A stretch of DNA of 60,729 nt from a virus, in IMG/VR virus record IMGVR_UViG_3300036760_000452, positions 1 to 60,729 of that record; one strand, written 5' to 3'. Below, piece after piece: positions 46,986 to 55,578 of this stretch. Both the position numbers and the translations under genes were made by a program. The notes below the pieces were generated by a model that was not told the origin of the DNA, did not search any database, and worked only from the letters and a program-made list of their open reading frames with translations. The number at the start of each line of letters is the position of its first letter. The stretch's first letter is position 1.

Positions 46986-48140
46986 TCACAGCCCCTTTGC
47001 CGCGAGCTTTTCGCGAGCTCGAAGCATCGAGGGGGCAATGTCCTGCAAGCCAAGAGCGGTGATGTTCTTCGGCGTGGCCGACGGCGTCGGGGGCCCAGGC
47101 CTACGTGGGGCCGCCGGAGCTGCAGGCTTCGCCGGAGCCGGGCTCGCACCCGGGGCTTGAAGTCTTCGCGTGGACTCGTCTCGGAAAGCGGCTCGCTTGG
47201 CCAGGTCACGCGACTTCGCGTAACGCCCGACCTCGGTTGCGATCAGGGCCTTTACGTCGACGTCTCCGATGTCGTCGCTCTGGCCCAACTTCCAGAACTT
47301 CATGGTCAGGCGAGGAATCACGGTGTCCTTGAGGTCCTGGAGGATCGCCTTGTCCTTGATCTGGAATGCCGAGGCGGCCTCGTCGATACCGGCCACCACT
47401 TCCTTCGGAAAGTCCTGCTCGAACTCCAGCCTTTCCCGCTCGGTTACTTCTTGACGTTGACCCTGCTTCGTGACGAGGTCCTCGGTCCAGGCCTTCTCGG
47501 ATGTGAGCCGATCGGCCTCGAACTTCAGACCGTCGCGCCGGTCGTTCAGGTCGTCGAACTTCTCGTGGAGCTCGGTCTTGCGACCTTCGAGATCCTCGAG
47601 ACGTTGCTCGAGCTGGGCGCGCGCGGATTCGTCGGCGTCGGTCAGCAAATGCTTCGCGACGGCGATCTTTCCGTTGACCTCCCCGATGGCCACCAAGCAC
47701 TTCTGCTGGCTACCGTAGAGCCTCTCGTCCGTCTGGGTCAGGGTCGTGATGCGGGCGTCGATCTGCACGACGTCCGGATGTGGCTTGGCGGGGTCGGTCT
47801 TCGGTGCGCGTTCGGCGCGCAGCCGCTCGTTCTCCGCCTCGAGCTTCTCGTTTTCCTGACGGACCTGGGAAGCGAAACGCGTCTTCTCCAGGAACGTCCG
47901 GCCGATCGCTGCTTTTCGCTCCTTCTCGTCCGTGATGGTCTTGAAGCGATCGGCGAGGAACTTCCACTCGTCCGGGTCGTCGTCGGCGCCTTCCGTCCGC
48001 GCCGCGGGGGCTGCTCCGTCGGCGGGCGGGTCGGTGGCTTCCCCCGGTTCGGCCGGAGGTGTGTCGAGGGGTGCGTCCCCCGGTTCGTCTACCTGGACAG
48101 GTTCGTCGAGGACGTCGCTGCCAGGGAGGTCGTCGGGCAT
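46986..48140 (-). CDS. Scaffolding protein
   Basis: The product has 384 residues: acidic, Pro-rich N-terminus; a long coiled coil (ENEKLEAENERLRAERAPKT, RAQLEQRLEDLEGRKTELHE); a basic, Pro/Ala-rich C-terminus. This is the usual plan of a capsid scaffold, and the gene precedes the capsid gene. The GTTAC-N5-GTAAC site lies 50 bases upstream of its start. Confidence 0.65.
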   Translation of the reverse strand: MPDDLPGSDVLDEPVQVDEPGDAPLDTPPAEPGEATDPPADGAAPAARTEGADDDPDEWKFLADRFKTITDEKERKAAIGRTFLEKTRFASQVRQENEKLEAENERLRAERAPKTDPAKPHPDVVQIDARITTLTQTDERLYGSQQKCLVAIGEVNGKIAVAKHLLTDADESARAQLEQRLEDLEGRKTELHEKFDDLNDRRDGLKFEADRLTSEKAWTEDLVTKQGQRQEVTERERLEFEQDFPKEVVAGIDEAASAFQIKDKAILQDLKDTVIPRLTMKFWKLGQSDDIGDVDVKALIATEVGRYAKSRDLAKRAAFRDESTRRLQAPGASPAPAKPAAPAAPRRPGPPTPSATPKNITALGLQDIAPSMLRAREKLAAKGL

Positions 48141-48189
48141 CTCTTGCTCCTCTGCGAGGTGCGGCCTCGCCTATTGGAGCGAAGGATGC

Positions 48190-48204
48190 GTTACTTTCGG
48201 TAAC
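48190..48204. promoter_or_regulatory. Palindromic site GTTAC-N5-GTAAC before the scaffold gene
   Basis: GTTACTTTCGGTAAC has perfect 5-base arms and differs from the control-region palindrome at 11267..11281 only in its centre. It lies in the 67-base gap between the GroES and scaffold genes. The shared form of the two sites suggests that one regulator sees both the early control region and the start of the capsid genes. Confidence 0.5.
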
Positions 48205-48207
48205 AGG

Positions 48208-48531
48208 TCAAGCGGCTTGTGGCTCTACAGCCACAGCCTGGTCCTGCTTCGACACCATGAGGACTTCATCCTCGCGGAGCAGCACCAGCAGCGGATCGAG
48301 CTCGGGAAGCTCCACGCCGCTGAAGTGGCCGAACATGACCTCGTCGCCGACTCCCACAGTGAGAGAGACGAGGCTGCCCGTCTCGAGGCACAGGCGCCCG
48401 GGTCCGGCTGCGACCACGACGCCGATGCGCTGCGGCTTCTCGGAGCCTTCGGGGATTGCGATGCCGCCCCTTTCCTTCTCCGGGTCGCGCCTGCGAACGA
48501 GAAGCTTGTCGAACATCGGTTGCCAGTTCAT
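48208..48531 (-). CDS. groES: GroES-like co-chaperonin
   Basis: The product has 107 residues with the Cpn10 plan: FDKLLVRRRDPEKERGGIAI (mobile loop GGI), PEGSEKPQRIGVVVAAGPGR, VGDEVMFGHFSG, and the final strand REDEVLMV. Phage GroES relatives (as gp31 of T4) let the host GroEL fold the capsid protein. It sits directly upstream of the scaffold and capsid genes. The C-terminal tail (QDQAVAVEPQAA) is an extra. Confidence 0.85.
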   Translation of the reverse strand: MNWQPMFDKLLVRRRDPEKERGGIAIPEGSEKPQRIGVVVAAGPGRLCLETGSLVSLTVGVGDEVMFGHFSGVELPELDPLLVLLREDEVLMVSKQDQAVAVEPQAA

Positions 48532-48534
48532 GCC

Positions 48535-48831
48535 TTACTTCTTCTCCTCGGAGCTCTTCGCGAGCGCGTCGCCGGCGTCCTTGGCCGTGATCCCTTCCCG
48601 CTTCTTCTTGCGCATCGCCCTGTACGCCTCGAGCCCGGACTTGTACTCGGGCTTCGCGCGCTTGCCGGCGCCGGCGATGCCGGTGGCGCCCTGCTCCTTC
48701 GCGTAGTCCTGCTCGTCGGCTTCGGCCATGAGCTGCTCGTTGCTCTTGTAGTTCGTCGCGTTGGGCGCGTACTTTCCTTGCTTGAGGCGTCGGTCCTCGG
48801 CGTCGGTCGACTGCCGAAACTCCTGCGGCAT
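48535..48831 (-). CDS. Small virion-operon protein 1 with AKDAGDALA motif, 98 residues
   Basis: Basic helical protein; the C-terminus is KREGITAKDAGDALAKSSEE. The two following small genes end in or contain the same motif (SAKAAGDALAKSY; FSAKDAGDALASF). The three genes lie in a row between portal and GroES. The shared tail may be a docking peptide for a capsid or portal component. Confidence 0.5.
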   Translation of the reverse strand: MPQEFRQSTDAEDRRLKQGKYAPNATNYKSNEQLMAEADEQDYAKEQGATGIAGAGKRAKPEYKSGLEAYRAMRKKKREGITAKDAGDALAKSSEEKK

Positions 48832-48840
48832 GGCTCCTCC

Positions 48841-49014
48841 TTAGTAGCTCTTCGCGAGCGCGTCGCCTGCGGCCTTGGCGGAATGGCCGCGCTCTCGCTT
48901 CGGCTTCCAGCCCTTCTTCCGCATGGTGCCGTAGACGTACGCCCCAGCACGCTCCTTCGAGTACCCGCGCTTCCGGGCGGTGGCCTTCAGATCGCGCTCC
49001 ATCGCTTCCGGCAT
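48841..49014 (-). CDS. Small virion-operon protein 2 with AKAAGDALA motif, 57 residues
   Basis: A 58-codon frame starting MPEAMERDLKATARKRGYSK and ending GHSAKAAGDALAKSY. The middle (RAGAYVYGTMRKKGWKPKRE) is basic. The motif it shares with both neighbours and the tight spacing (3 bases to the upstream gene) support it. Function unknown. Confidence 0.55.
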   Translation of the reverse strand: MPEAMERDLKATARKRGYSKERAGAYVYGTMRKKGWKPKRERGHSAKAAGDALAKSY

Positions 49015-49017
49015 GGT

Positions 49018-49236
49018 TCAGTACCCGGCACCCTTGCCGGCGCTCGTGAAGGATGCGAGCGCGTCGCCAGCGTCCTTCGCGGAGAAGTACCCGCCCTTCT
49101 TGCGCTTCTTGTCGACGTGAGCCTCGCACGCCTTGATGCCTCGGCGCGCGACAGGGCCGGGCTTCATGATGTCGCTCGGCACGTCGTCCATGTTCCCGTC
49201 CTGGAGCCGAAGTGCGCTGCCCTTGCCGTCTTCCAT
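49018..49236 (-). CDS. Small virion-operon protein 3 with AKDAGDALA motif, 72 residues
   Basis: Starts MEDGKGSALRLQDGNMDDVP, middle RRGIKACEAHVDKKRKKGGY, end FSAKDAGDALASFTSAGKGA. First of the three related genes behind the portal gene. The motif sits about 20 residues before the end, so the shared part is an insertion-like module rather than only a tail. Confidence 0.5.
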   Translation of the reverse strand: MEDGKGSALRLQDGNMDDVPSDIMKPGPVARRGIKACEAHVDKKRKKGGYFSAKDAGDALASFTSAGKGAGY

Positions 49237-49240
49237 TCGA

Positions 49241-51928
49241 CTACCCTCCCGCCGGAGTTGGTGCCGCGGCTGGGGCCGGGGCCGCGGCCGGCGCCGCGGC
49301 GGCTTGCATGCGCTGCTCGGCGAGCATCTTGGCCGCCTCGATCACGGCCCGCATCTGAAGCAGCAGGTCCACCGTCTTCGCGTCCTCCAGGCCTGGCGTC
49401 TCGATGTCGGCTTCTGCTGCGGCCTTCGTGAGCGCCTCGACCGCCTGCAGCGCCGGAAGCATCCTCTTCCAGACCGTGTAGATTCTACGCGGAAGCGACT
49501 TCGGCAGGAAGCCGTCGACCGGCGGCGGCTGCGTGGCTGGCTCCTGCGGTGCGGGCTGGCCTGCGGACTGCATGGCTTCCGCTGTGGCCGTCCACGCCGC
49601 CTTGTCGACCGCTGCAGTCTGCTCGTAGATTTGTGGCCACTGCTCGGGCGGGAAGGCCTCGTAGAGCATCCTCTGCTGCTGGTCCTGCAGGTCCATCGTC
49701 TGCATGACCTGCTGCCAGCCGACTAGGCGCTCGAGGATCTGAGGGAAGCCCACCGACTCCGTGAGCATGGCTGTCTCGTCCTGCATCCACCGCTTCGAGA
49801 GCACCCCGAACCAGATGTCTGGGGCGAAGAGCGACTCGTCGTAGACGACGATCTTCCGGTCCTTCCGGAACTCGCTCCACGCAGACTCGGCGCGCTTGAC
49901 CTGGTTGTTCTGGTCCTCGTTCAGGTCCGAGGGCAGGCGCATGATCTCCATGAGCCTTTCCTTGACGACGGGGTCGCCCACGTTCACGAGCCCGAGCTGC
50001 ATCGCCTCGCCGGCGGCTTCCTTGTTGTAGAGCATGTTGTCGTACCCTGCGCGAGCGTCGATCTTCACGCGGATGCTGCCGAGCAAGTCCTCGCCACGGT
50101 AGCTCTTGAGCTGGTAGACGCTCTCGGCTGCGAGAACCTCGATCTCCCCCTTGTTTCGCTGGAGCGCCCACGTCATGTCGAGGTGCTGCTGCCAGAGCGT
50201 CTCGTACATGCCCGCGAGACCACGCTCGCGCGGGCCGCGCTTTTGCGCCGCCTCCTCGCTCAAGAGCATGAGGCCGGATGTCGTCTTCACCCCGCCACTG
50301 CCGCGGCCCATCTCGATGTCCTGCGCGGAGCCGACCATCTGGGCGTCGGTGAAGCAGTTTGCTCGCTCCTGCGAGTACTCCTGTCCCGAGAGGGGCATGC
50401 CCGGGAACATCCCGTCCCTGGGGTTCCACGTCGGGTCTGGGCCTTCGACGTACACCACCACCATGCTGCCCTGTGACTCTGCCTTCGTGCGGAATTCCGT
50501 CTCGGGTGGGGCGAAGATCGTAGGCTTCCCCCGCTCGCGCAGGTCAACCCACTGCGCGTCGATCTCGTTCAGGCGGCGGTTGATCGGGACGAGGTCGTCG
50601 ACGAACGTGCGGCCGTAGAAGTAGCCGGGCACGCGCTTGAAGCGGGCGAAGGCGTACTTCACGCGCGCGACCTTCCTTGGCCCGTCCTGAGAATCTACCG
50701 AGACCCTGAGCGGCTGCGCAAGGATCTGGTCGTTGACCTGGACGATCCAGCCGCCGTCCTCGAGCCCCTTGATCCCCGGCATGGGGTCGACGACGACCTC
50801 TCGCACGCGTACGTGCCGATCGTAGGTCTCGATCGAAGACGAGTAGTCGTCGCTCTGTCCGGCGCCGGCGAGCTGTCCGAAGACCGGCTCGCTGAACAGT
50901 GGATTGAGGCGTAGCAGCGTCGACGGCTCCTCCGGGAAAATCTTGTCGGCGATGTCGGGGAATCGGCTCGCGACGTTCTCGAGCGTCTCCACCGTCATCT
51001 GATGGTGGATCTGGCACTCGTGCGGCTCGATCCCGATGCCGGTGTTCTGCGGGTAGTACTCGTGCGTCTGGAGTACCTGGATGTTCGGCTGGCCCTTGTT
51101 GGTCGCGACGCCGAGCGAGCGGTTGAAGAGATCGGCCCCGGTTTTCGCCTCCTCCTCCGAAACCATGTAGGGCTCGAGGCGCTGCGGGTCCGTGCACATC
51201 GGGCAGTGCTGCATGCGCACGCGCTCGATCCCGTCCGGATGCATCGCCGACGCCTCTCCCTCCTCCTGGAACGGAGCGAGGCTGTCCTTGTGCATCATCT
51301 CGCGCGGCTCGTTCTGAACTGGCATCGCGAGCGTGGCAAACGACCGCGGTACGACCGGGCTCGAGAAGATGGCCCTGCAGGAAGGACACTGCACCGCGTC
51401 GAGCGCGGCGTTGAAGACGACGTCGTACTGGTTCTCGTGCCAGTAGGAGCGTGCAATCGCGGTGCCCTCGAGCGTCAGGTTCATCGCGATCTGCTCGCGC
51501 TTGTCGCCCCAGAGGACCTTTCCGAGCTCCCACTTCAGAATCTCTCGCGCGAGTTTCGCGGCTTCGATCCAGTCCGGTTCGCTACGGCCAGCTCGCGTGT
51601 CCGGCACGAGCTCCTTCCGCGTGAGACGCGCGACCTCGTTGTCGACGGCCGCTCCAATGATGTTCGTCACCGGCCGCGGGAAGGTGCCCTTGCTGTCCCT
51701 GAAGAGCTCGCGGAAGTGGAAGGTGCCGGCGCCGGGAACGAGCTCGCCTACCGGCTCGATCCACTGCCTCCCGAGGTACATCCAGGTGTTGAGCGCCGCG
51801 CGCTGCGTGTTCCAGCGGCGACGAGGGGACCACGGGTTCAGGTGCCGGGCGATGTAGTCCTTGAGGCTCTGCGGGCTATGGTCGGGGATTGGAAGGCGCT
51901 CGAGCCATTGGCTGTTGAGCTCCTTCAC
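49241..51928 (-). CDS. Portal protein, large podovirus type, with zinc-like insertion
   Basis: The product has 895 residues. A conserved portal-type N-terminus (WNTQRAALNTWMYLGRQWIE, RPVTNIIGAAVDNEVARLTR) is followed by QIHHQMTVETLENVASRFPD, a central helical crown (PGYFYGRTFVDDLVPINRRL) and a C-terminal Ala/Pro-rich helix (barrel). Residues about 181-245 hold CPSC and CPMC, suggesting a zinc-bound insertion in the wing. The GTG start overlaps the stop of the preceding small gene. Confidence 0.75.
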   Translation of the reverse strand: MKELNSQWLERLPIPDHSPQSLKDYIARHLNPWSPRRRWNTQRAALNTWMYLGRQWIEPVGELVPGAGTFHFRELFRDSKGTFPRPVTNIIGAAVDNEVARLTRKELVPDTRAGRSEPDWIEAAKLAREILKWELGKVLWGDKREQIAMNLTLEGTAIARSYWHENQYDVVFNAALDAVQCPSCRAIFSSPVVPRSFATLAMPVQNEPREMMHKDSLAPFQEEGEASAMHPDGIERVRMQHCPMCTDPQRLEPYMVSEEEAKTGADLFNRSLGVATNKGQPNIQVLQTHEYYPQNTGIGIEPHECQIHHQMTVETLENVASRFPDIADKIFPEEPSTLLRLNPLFSEPVFGQLAGAGQSDDYSSSIETYDRHVRVREVVVDPMPGIKGLEDGGWIVQVNDQILAQPLRVSVDSQDGPRKVARVKYAFARFKRVPGYFYGRTFVDDLVPINRRLNEIDAQWVDLRERGKPTIFAPPETEFRTKAESQGSMVVVYVEGPDPTWNPRDGMFPGMPLSGQEYSQERANCFTDAQMVGSAQDIEMGRGSGGVKTTSGLMLLSEEAAQKRGPRERGLAGMYETLWQQHLDMTWALQRNKGEIEVLAAESVYQLKSYRGEDLLGSIRVKIDARAGYDNMLYNKEAAGEAMQLGLVNVGDPVVKERLMEIMRLPSDLNEDQNNQVKRAESAWSEFRKDRKIVVYDESLFAPDIWFGVLSKRWMQDETAMLTESVGFPQILERLVGWQQVMQTMDLQDQQQRMLYEAFPPEQWPQIYEQTAAVDKAAWTATAEAMQSAGQPAPQEPATQPPPVDGFLPKSLPRRIYTVWKRMLPALQAVEALTKAAAEADIETPGLEDAKTVDLLLQMRAVIEAAKMLAEQRMQAAAAPAAAPAPAAAPTPAGG

Positions 51929-52179
51929 GTTACGTCCACCTCTTCACGCGGAGGGAGGGGCTCGTAGCCGGGGAACGTCAGTGGCACCGCACGGGCGGCT
52001 GAGGCATCCTTGCGCGGGAGGGGAGCGCTGTGCGGCTGCGGCGTCTCCACGCGACGGAGCACGCCAGGCTTGCGCTCCTCGGCGATGAGGCTCGTGAGTC
52101 TCTCGTTCTGTGCTCTGAGCCACGCGATCTCCTGCTCGTGAGCGACGCAGCCCGGGCACGGCTTGCTGCCGAACATCAC
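51925..52179 (-). CDS. Small Cys/coiled-coil protein, 84 residues
   Basis: Starts MMFGSKPCPGCVAHEQEIAW, then a short coiled coil (LRAQNERLTSLIAEERK) and a Pro-rich tail. CPGC may form a zinc site with the following His. It lies between the terminase and portal genes and may be a packaging accessory. No family recognised. Confidence 0.5.
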   Translation of the reverse strand: MMFGSKPCPGCVAHEQEIAWLRAQNERLTSLIAEERKPGVLRRVETPQPHSAPLPRKDASAARAVPLTFPGYEPLPPREEVDVT

Positions 52180-52598
52180 GACTCTCCAGTGGGCGTGAGA
52201 CCGCCCCGACGCATGATCGTTCGAACCTCGTCGCTCAGCTCCAGGAGGTCCTGCTTCGCAGCCTTGCGCGGAACTCCGTGGTACTTCGAGGCGTGGCGGA
52301 TCAGCCTAGCACGAACGTGGCGCGACAGGATGCACTCGCTGATGATCGTTGCGAGCTGGACTTCGGTGAGCCCCTGCGGCGTCTGCTCACCCTGGAATGC
52401 CATCGTGGCCTTGACGCGGTGGGCGAGCTGGATCACGGAACCGGCGTTCATGATCCCGGAGGAGACGATCGTCTCGATCACGTCGGTGTTCCCGGGCCGA
52501 ACGGCGCAGCCGCCGGCCCAGTCCTTCAGGAGCTCAAGCATCGAAATGTGACGGTACGTCTTCCCGGTGGTCGCGTCGTAGAGCTCGGCTCCGAGCAT
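52176..52598 (-). CDS. Hypothetical protein next to terminase, 140 residues
   Basis: Helical product (YRHISMLELLKDWAGGCAVR, IISECILSRHVRARLIRHAS). The C-terminal half (LIRHASKYHGVPRKAAKQDL) has a turn that might be a DNA-binding motif. It follows the large terminase in the same operon, overlapping the next gene by 4 bases. Function unknown. Confidence 0.5.
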   Translation of the reverse strand: MLGAELYDATTGKTYRHISMLELLKDWAGGCAVRPGNTDVIETIVSSGIMNAGSVIQLAHRVKATMAFQGEQTPQGLTEVQLATIISECILSRHVRARLIRHASKYHGVPRKAAKQDLLELSDEVRTIMRRGGLTPTGES

Positions 52599-52628
52599 CT
52601 CAGGCTCCGGAGAGGGAGGATAGCACCA

Positions 52629-54125
52629 CTACCGCGCTCCTGGCCAGACGTGCTGTGGGCTGACCTTCTCGCGCTCCTTCATCTTCGCCTTGATCTTCTT
52701 GTGCATGAGGCGGCTCTCGAGTTCGAGCTGGCTCTTCGGTGGAACCTCGGCTTGGGCCTCGCGTGCCTCGTAGCTCCACCCGCGCGGCTGCAGGTAGTTG
52801 AGGCCCTGCGTCGTCATGTCGACGTAGTCGTCGTTCGGCGCGAGCGGGAAGTCGCGGAACTCCTGCACGAGCTCCTTCGAGTAGCGCGCGGCGCGCGGGA
52901 GGTAGACGCGCTTGTCCTCGATGAGCCCGGCCACGGAGTTGACCTGCCAGTGGAGCCGCACCGTTTTGCTGCCGTGCGCCGGCATCGGCAGAATGTGCTT
53001 CAGCTCGTGGTGCAGGAGTTGGATGATCGCTGCGCCGTTGGCCGTCTCCTCAATCAGGATCTTCCTGGCCTGGCGCCACCGCGCGTTCATCGCGCGGATC
53101 TCCTTGATCGTAGCGGAGATCCCCATTCTCCGGTGAACGCAGTCGAGCAGGTAGTACTTGTTGCCCTTCCGGCCCCAGGCGCCGCCGCACACGAAGTCGG
53201 CCGTGGCCACGTCCTTGAACGTCGTGTCCCACGTGAGGATCACGTCGTCGAGCTCGTCGGGGACCTCGTCGTACCACTGCCACCACTCGGGGTTGATGGC
53301 GAAGCCCTCGATCGGAGTCGGCCGCTGCTGGATGAGCGCGTTCCCGGCAGCCGTGCCAAGCCGGCGGATCTCTCCAGAGAGAAAGTCCTCGTCGAACTTG
53401 CCCGGCCAGAGCGCCTCTCCGGGCGCGCGGCCCAGAGGATCGTCCTCCTCCGCTAGTCCTGGCAGTCGGAGCACGCGCCATTCGTTCGCGGTTTCGCTCG
53501 CGAGAATCGCGCCCGCCAGATCGTCGGTCGCCCAGCGCGTCATGATGAGCACGCAGATCGTGTCCGGGCTGTCGCGCCGGGTCATGAGCGTGGTGTTGAG
53601 CCACTCGTAGATGGCCTTCTTGATCGTCGGAGAGGCTGCCTCCTCGGCGTTCTTGATCGGGTCGTCGACGATCAGCACGTCCGCGCGGCGGCCCATGATC
53701 GGGCCCCCGACGCCGGCCGTGACCATGCCTCCGTGTTCCTTCGTCTCCCAGCGGTTGCCCGCCCGGCTGTCCTCCATGAGGCTCACGCCGATCGTCGGGA
53801 AGTGCTCCTCCACCGTGCGGCGCGCGTCGGTGCCCCACTTCTTCGCGAAGTCGGCTTCGTAGCTCGTCTCGATGATCCGCGTCGCCGGCTCGAGGGAGAG
53901 GTTCCAGACCGGGAACCAGTGCGAGCAGGTCTCGCTCTTGGCGTGGCCAGGAGGCATGAACACCATCAGGTTTCTTGGCCAGTCCTTCTCGCGCTTCCAG
54001 AGCTGCACAAGTTCGTCGTTGAGTAGCCGGAGGTGGGGAGGGGCGGAGTACGGCTTCGGCGTAGTCGCAGTCAGCGCGACGGCGAGGTGTAGCGGGCCGA
54101 GTAGGTGTTCATGCGCGCTCTGCAT
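52629..54125 (-). CDS. terL: Large terminase subunit
   Basis: The product has 498 residues. ATPase: a deviant Walker A MPPGHAKSE (residues 57-65), Walker B DVLIVDDP (149-156), coupling motif around LIMTRWATDD (193-202). Nuclease: LTWDTTFKD (D300), then a second acidic site (DDYVDM, about 432-437). It cuts and drives DNA into the procapsid through the portal. It overlaps the small terminase by 17 bases. Confidence 0.85.
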   Translation of the reverse strand: MQSAHEHLLGPLHLAVALTATTPKPYSAPPHLRLLNDELVQLWKREKDWPRNLMVFMPPGHAKSETCSHWFPVWNLSLEPATRIIETSYEADFAKKWGTDARRTVEEHFPTIGVSLMEDSRAGNRWETKEHGGMVTAGVGGPIMGRRADVLIVDDPIKNAEEAASPTIKKAIYEWLNTTLMTRRDSPDTICVLIMTRWATDDLAGAILASETANEWRVLRLPGLAEEDDPLGRAPGEALWPGKFDEDFLSGEIRRLGTAAGNALIQQRPTPIEGFAINPEWWQWYDEVPDELDDVILTWDTTFKDVATADFVCGGAWGRKGNKYYLLDCVHRRMGISATIKEIRAMNARWRQARKILIEETANGAAIIQLLHHELKHILPMPAHGSKTVRLHWQVNSVAGLIEDKRVYLPRAARYSKELVQEFRDFPLAPNDDYVDMTTQGLNYLQPRGWSYEAREAQAEVPPKSQLELESRLMHKKIKAKMKEREKVSPQHVWPGAR

Positions 54126-54549
54126 CTATCGTGACCATATCCCCCTCGTCGTCGCCGGCGACGAGCTGACGCTGTGGCGACGACCTAGGGAGCGTGTGCC
54201 GGAGCCTCAGCCCCTTGAGCGCCTTCAGTGCGGCCTCGCGCACTTCGAGGGTCCGCTTGTCAGCCGCTACGGTGTCTCGGCTCTCGTGCGGCTTGCCGTA
54301 GGCGAAGAGCCACAGCAGGTTCTCGATCGGGCCCGCGTCGCCACTGCGCAGCCGCGCCATGAGGTTCTTCCGGTACGCGGGGTCAGCGATGATCTTGAGC
54401 GCGGTCGCGCGGCCGTCGCGCTTCTCCGCATTCGTCATGCGGTTCTTCGAACCCTTCGGCCGGCCCGCGCCCCTCTTCAGGTTGTCTGGATTCCCGGTCG
54501 CGTTCGGGTTGGTGACGGTGCCCGGTCCCGTCCCGGGATAGACCGACAC
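54109..54549 (-). CDS. Small terminase subunit (putative)
   Basis: The product has 146 residues with KRGAGRPKGSKNRMTNAEKR near the start, a motif shared with small terminase and related DUF5681-type proteins of many phages, then helices (RKNLMARLRSGDAGPIENLL, EVREAALKALKGLRL). It lies immediately upstream of terL. It should recognise the packaging site. Confidence 0.65.
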   Translation of the reverse strand: MSVYPGTGPGTVTNPNATGNPDNLKRGAGRPKGSKNRMTNAEKRDGRATALKIIADPAYRKNLMARLRSGDAGPIENLLWLFAYGKPHESRDTVAADKRTLEVREAALKALKGLRLRHTLPRSSPQRQLVAGDDEGDMVTIDAERA

Positions 54550-54552
54550 GAA

Positions 54553-54837
54553 TCAGACCTCGGTCTCGCCCGCGACCTCGCGAACCTGGTAGGTCTGGCC
54601 GTCCATGCCGAACGCCGTGATCGCCTGCCGCCACTTCCCGGGCTCGCAGAGGAACACGATGCGCTCTGACGGCTGCCTGCGCCACGCCGGCTGCCAACCC
54701 GCTTCTCTAATCGCCTTCGAGAGCCCCAGCATGTCGGAGTCCGACAGCAGCTTCGCGCCGTAGGCTTCGGCGTTGTTCGGCAGCTCTCGGACTTCCGCTC
54801 CCCAGCCGTACGTCCGATCGCCGACCTTGACCAGCAT
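54553..54837 (-). CDS. Hypothetical protein, 94 residues
   Basis: Product (LVKVGDRTYGWGAEVRELPN, KLLSDSDMLGLSKAIREAGW, VFLCEPGKWRQAITAFGMDG) alpha/beta without named family. It lies between a 114-residue protein and the small terminase gene. Function unknown. Confidence 0.5.
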   Translation of the reverse strand: MLVKVGDRTYGWGAEVRELPNNAEAYGAKLLSDSDMLGLSKAIREAGWQPAWRRQPSERIVFLCEPGKWRQAITAFGMDGQTYQVREVAGETEV

Positions 54838-54863
54838 GGCTCCCCTCCTGCCCGAGTATAGCG

Positions 54864-55208
54864 CTAGAGCCGGATGACGGCCCCGACTTCCTTGCGCGTG
54901 TTGCCTGTGCCGAGGTCGTGCGTCAGCACGCCTACGAACGTGAAGTCAATCTTCCGCCTGAAGAGCGTGCCGACGTCCTTGCGCACCATCACGGCGCCGC
55001 GGATCGAGCCCTTGCTCCCGTCTCCGGGGTCCTGGTACGTCACAACGACCGCAGCGTTTTGGTCGACCTTCAGGTTCGCCGACGCGATGGCCGCGTCGAT
55101 GTTCCTCGCTACCTGGTCGTCTCCGAACTTCCGGATCTCGGAGCCGTCACGGGCGGTGCCGACGACCTTGTAGCTGTAGGGACTAGCGATCTGGGCAGGC
55201 GTGCTCAT
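54864..55208 (-). CDS. Hypothetical beta-rich protein, 114 residues
   Basis: The ATG at 55208 overlaps the holin candidate's stop. The product has alternating strands (YSYKVVGTARDGSEIRKFGD, VVVTYQDPGDGSKGSIRGAV) and no motif. It might be a small virion or assembly protein. Start chosen from the overlap. Confidence 0.5.
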   Translation of the reverse strand: MSTPAQIASPYSYKVVGTARDGSEIRKFGDDQVARNIDAAIASANLKVDQNAAVVVTYQDPGDGSKGSIRGAVMVRKDVGTLFRRKIDFTFVGVLTHDLGTGNTRKEVGAVIRL

Positions 55209-55576
55209 CCGTTGAGGCCGTGCTGGTCGAAGGTGCTCTTCGCCTCGCGAAGAGCGATGGCCACGAGGCCAAGTGCGAAGCCCTTCCAGCCGCCGGGGGC
55301 TGCGCTGCCACCGTACGTGCCGAGCCAGCCGAGCAACGACCCCAACAGCGGCGGGATGGCCCACACCGCCATCCTGGGCAGGCCAGGAGCGAAGTGGCGG
55401 ATTGCCTGAGTCATGAACGGAAGGCCGGCGGCGAAGAGGGCGGCGACGAGCGCCTGCGGGTCGAGAAACGAGGCTGCCGCAGGGACGGCGTCTTGGGCCC
55501 AGACGAGAACCGGGCTAAGGACTGCACTGAAAAGCACGAGCGCCAGGAACGCCCAGTTCCGGAGAATGGTCTTCAT
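55205..55576 (-). CDS. Holin candidate, 123 residues
   Basis: The ATG at 55576 follows a purine-rich site. The N-terminus (NWAFLALVLFSAVLSPVLVW) is a membrane segment or signal with AQ after it; two or three further hydrophobic stretches follow (ALVAALFAAGLPFMTQAIRH; VWAIPPLLGSLLGWLGTYGG; GFALGLVAIAL), and the end is polar. Size and topology suit a holin. The position upstream of terminase, not next to an endolysin, makes this uncertain. Confidence 0.45.
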   Translation of the reverse strand: MKTILRNWAFLALVLFSAVLSPVLVWAQDAVPAAASFLDPQALVAALFAAGLPFMTQAIRHFAPGLPRMAVWAIPPLLGSLLGWLGTYGGSAAPGGWKGFALGLVAIALREAKSTFDQHGLNG

Positions 55577-55578
55577 CT

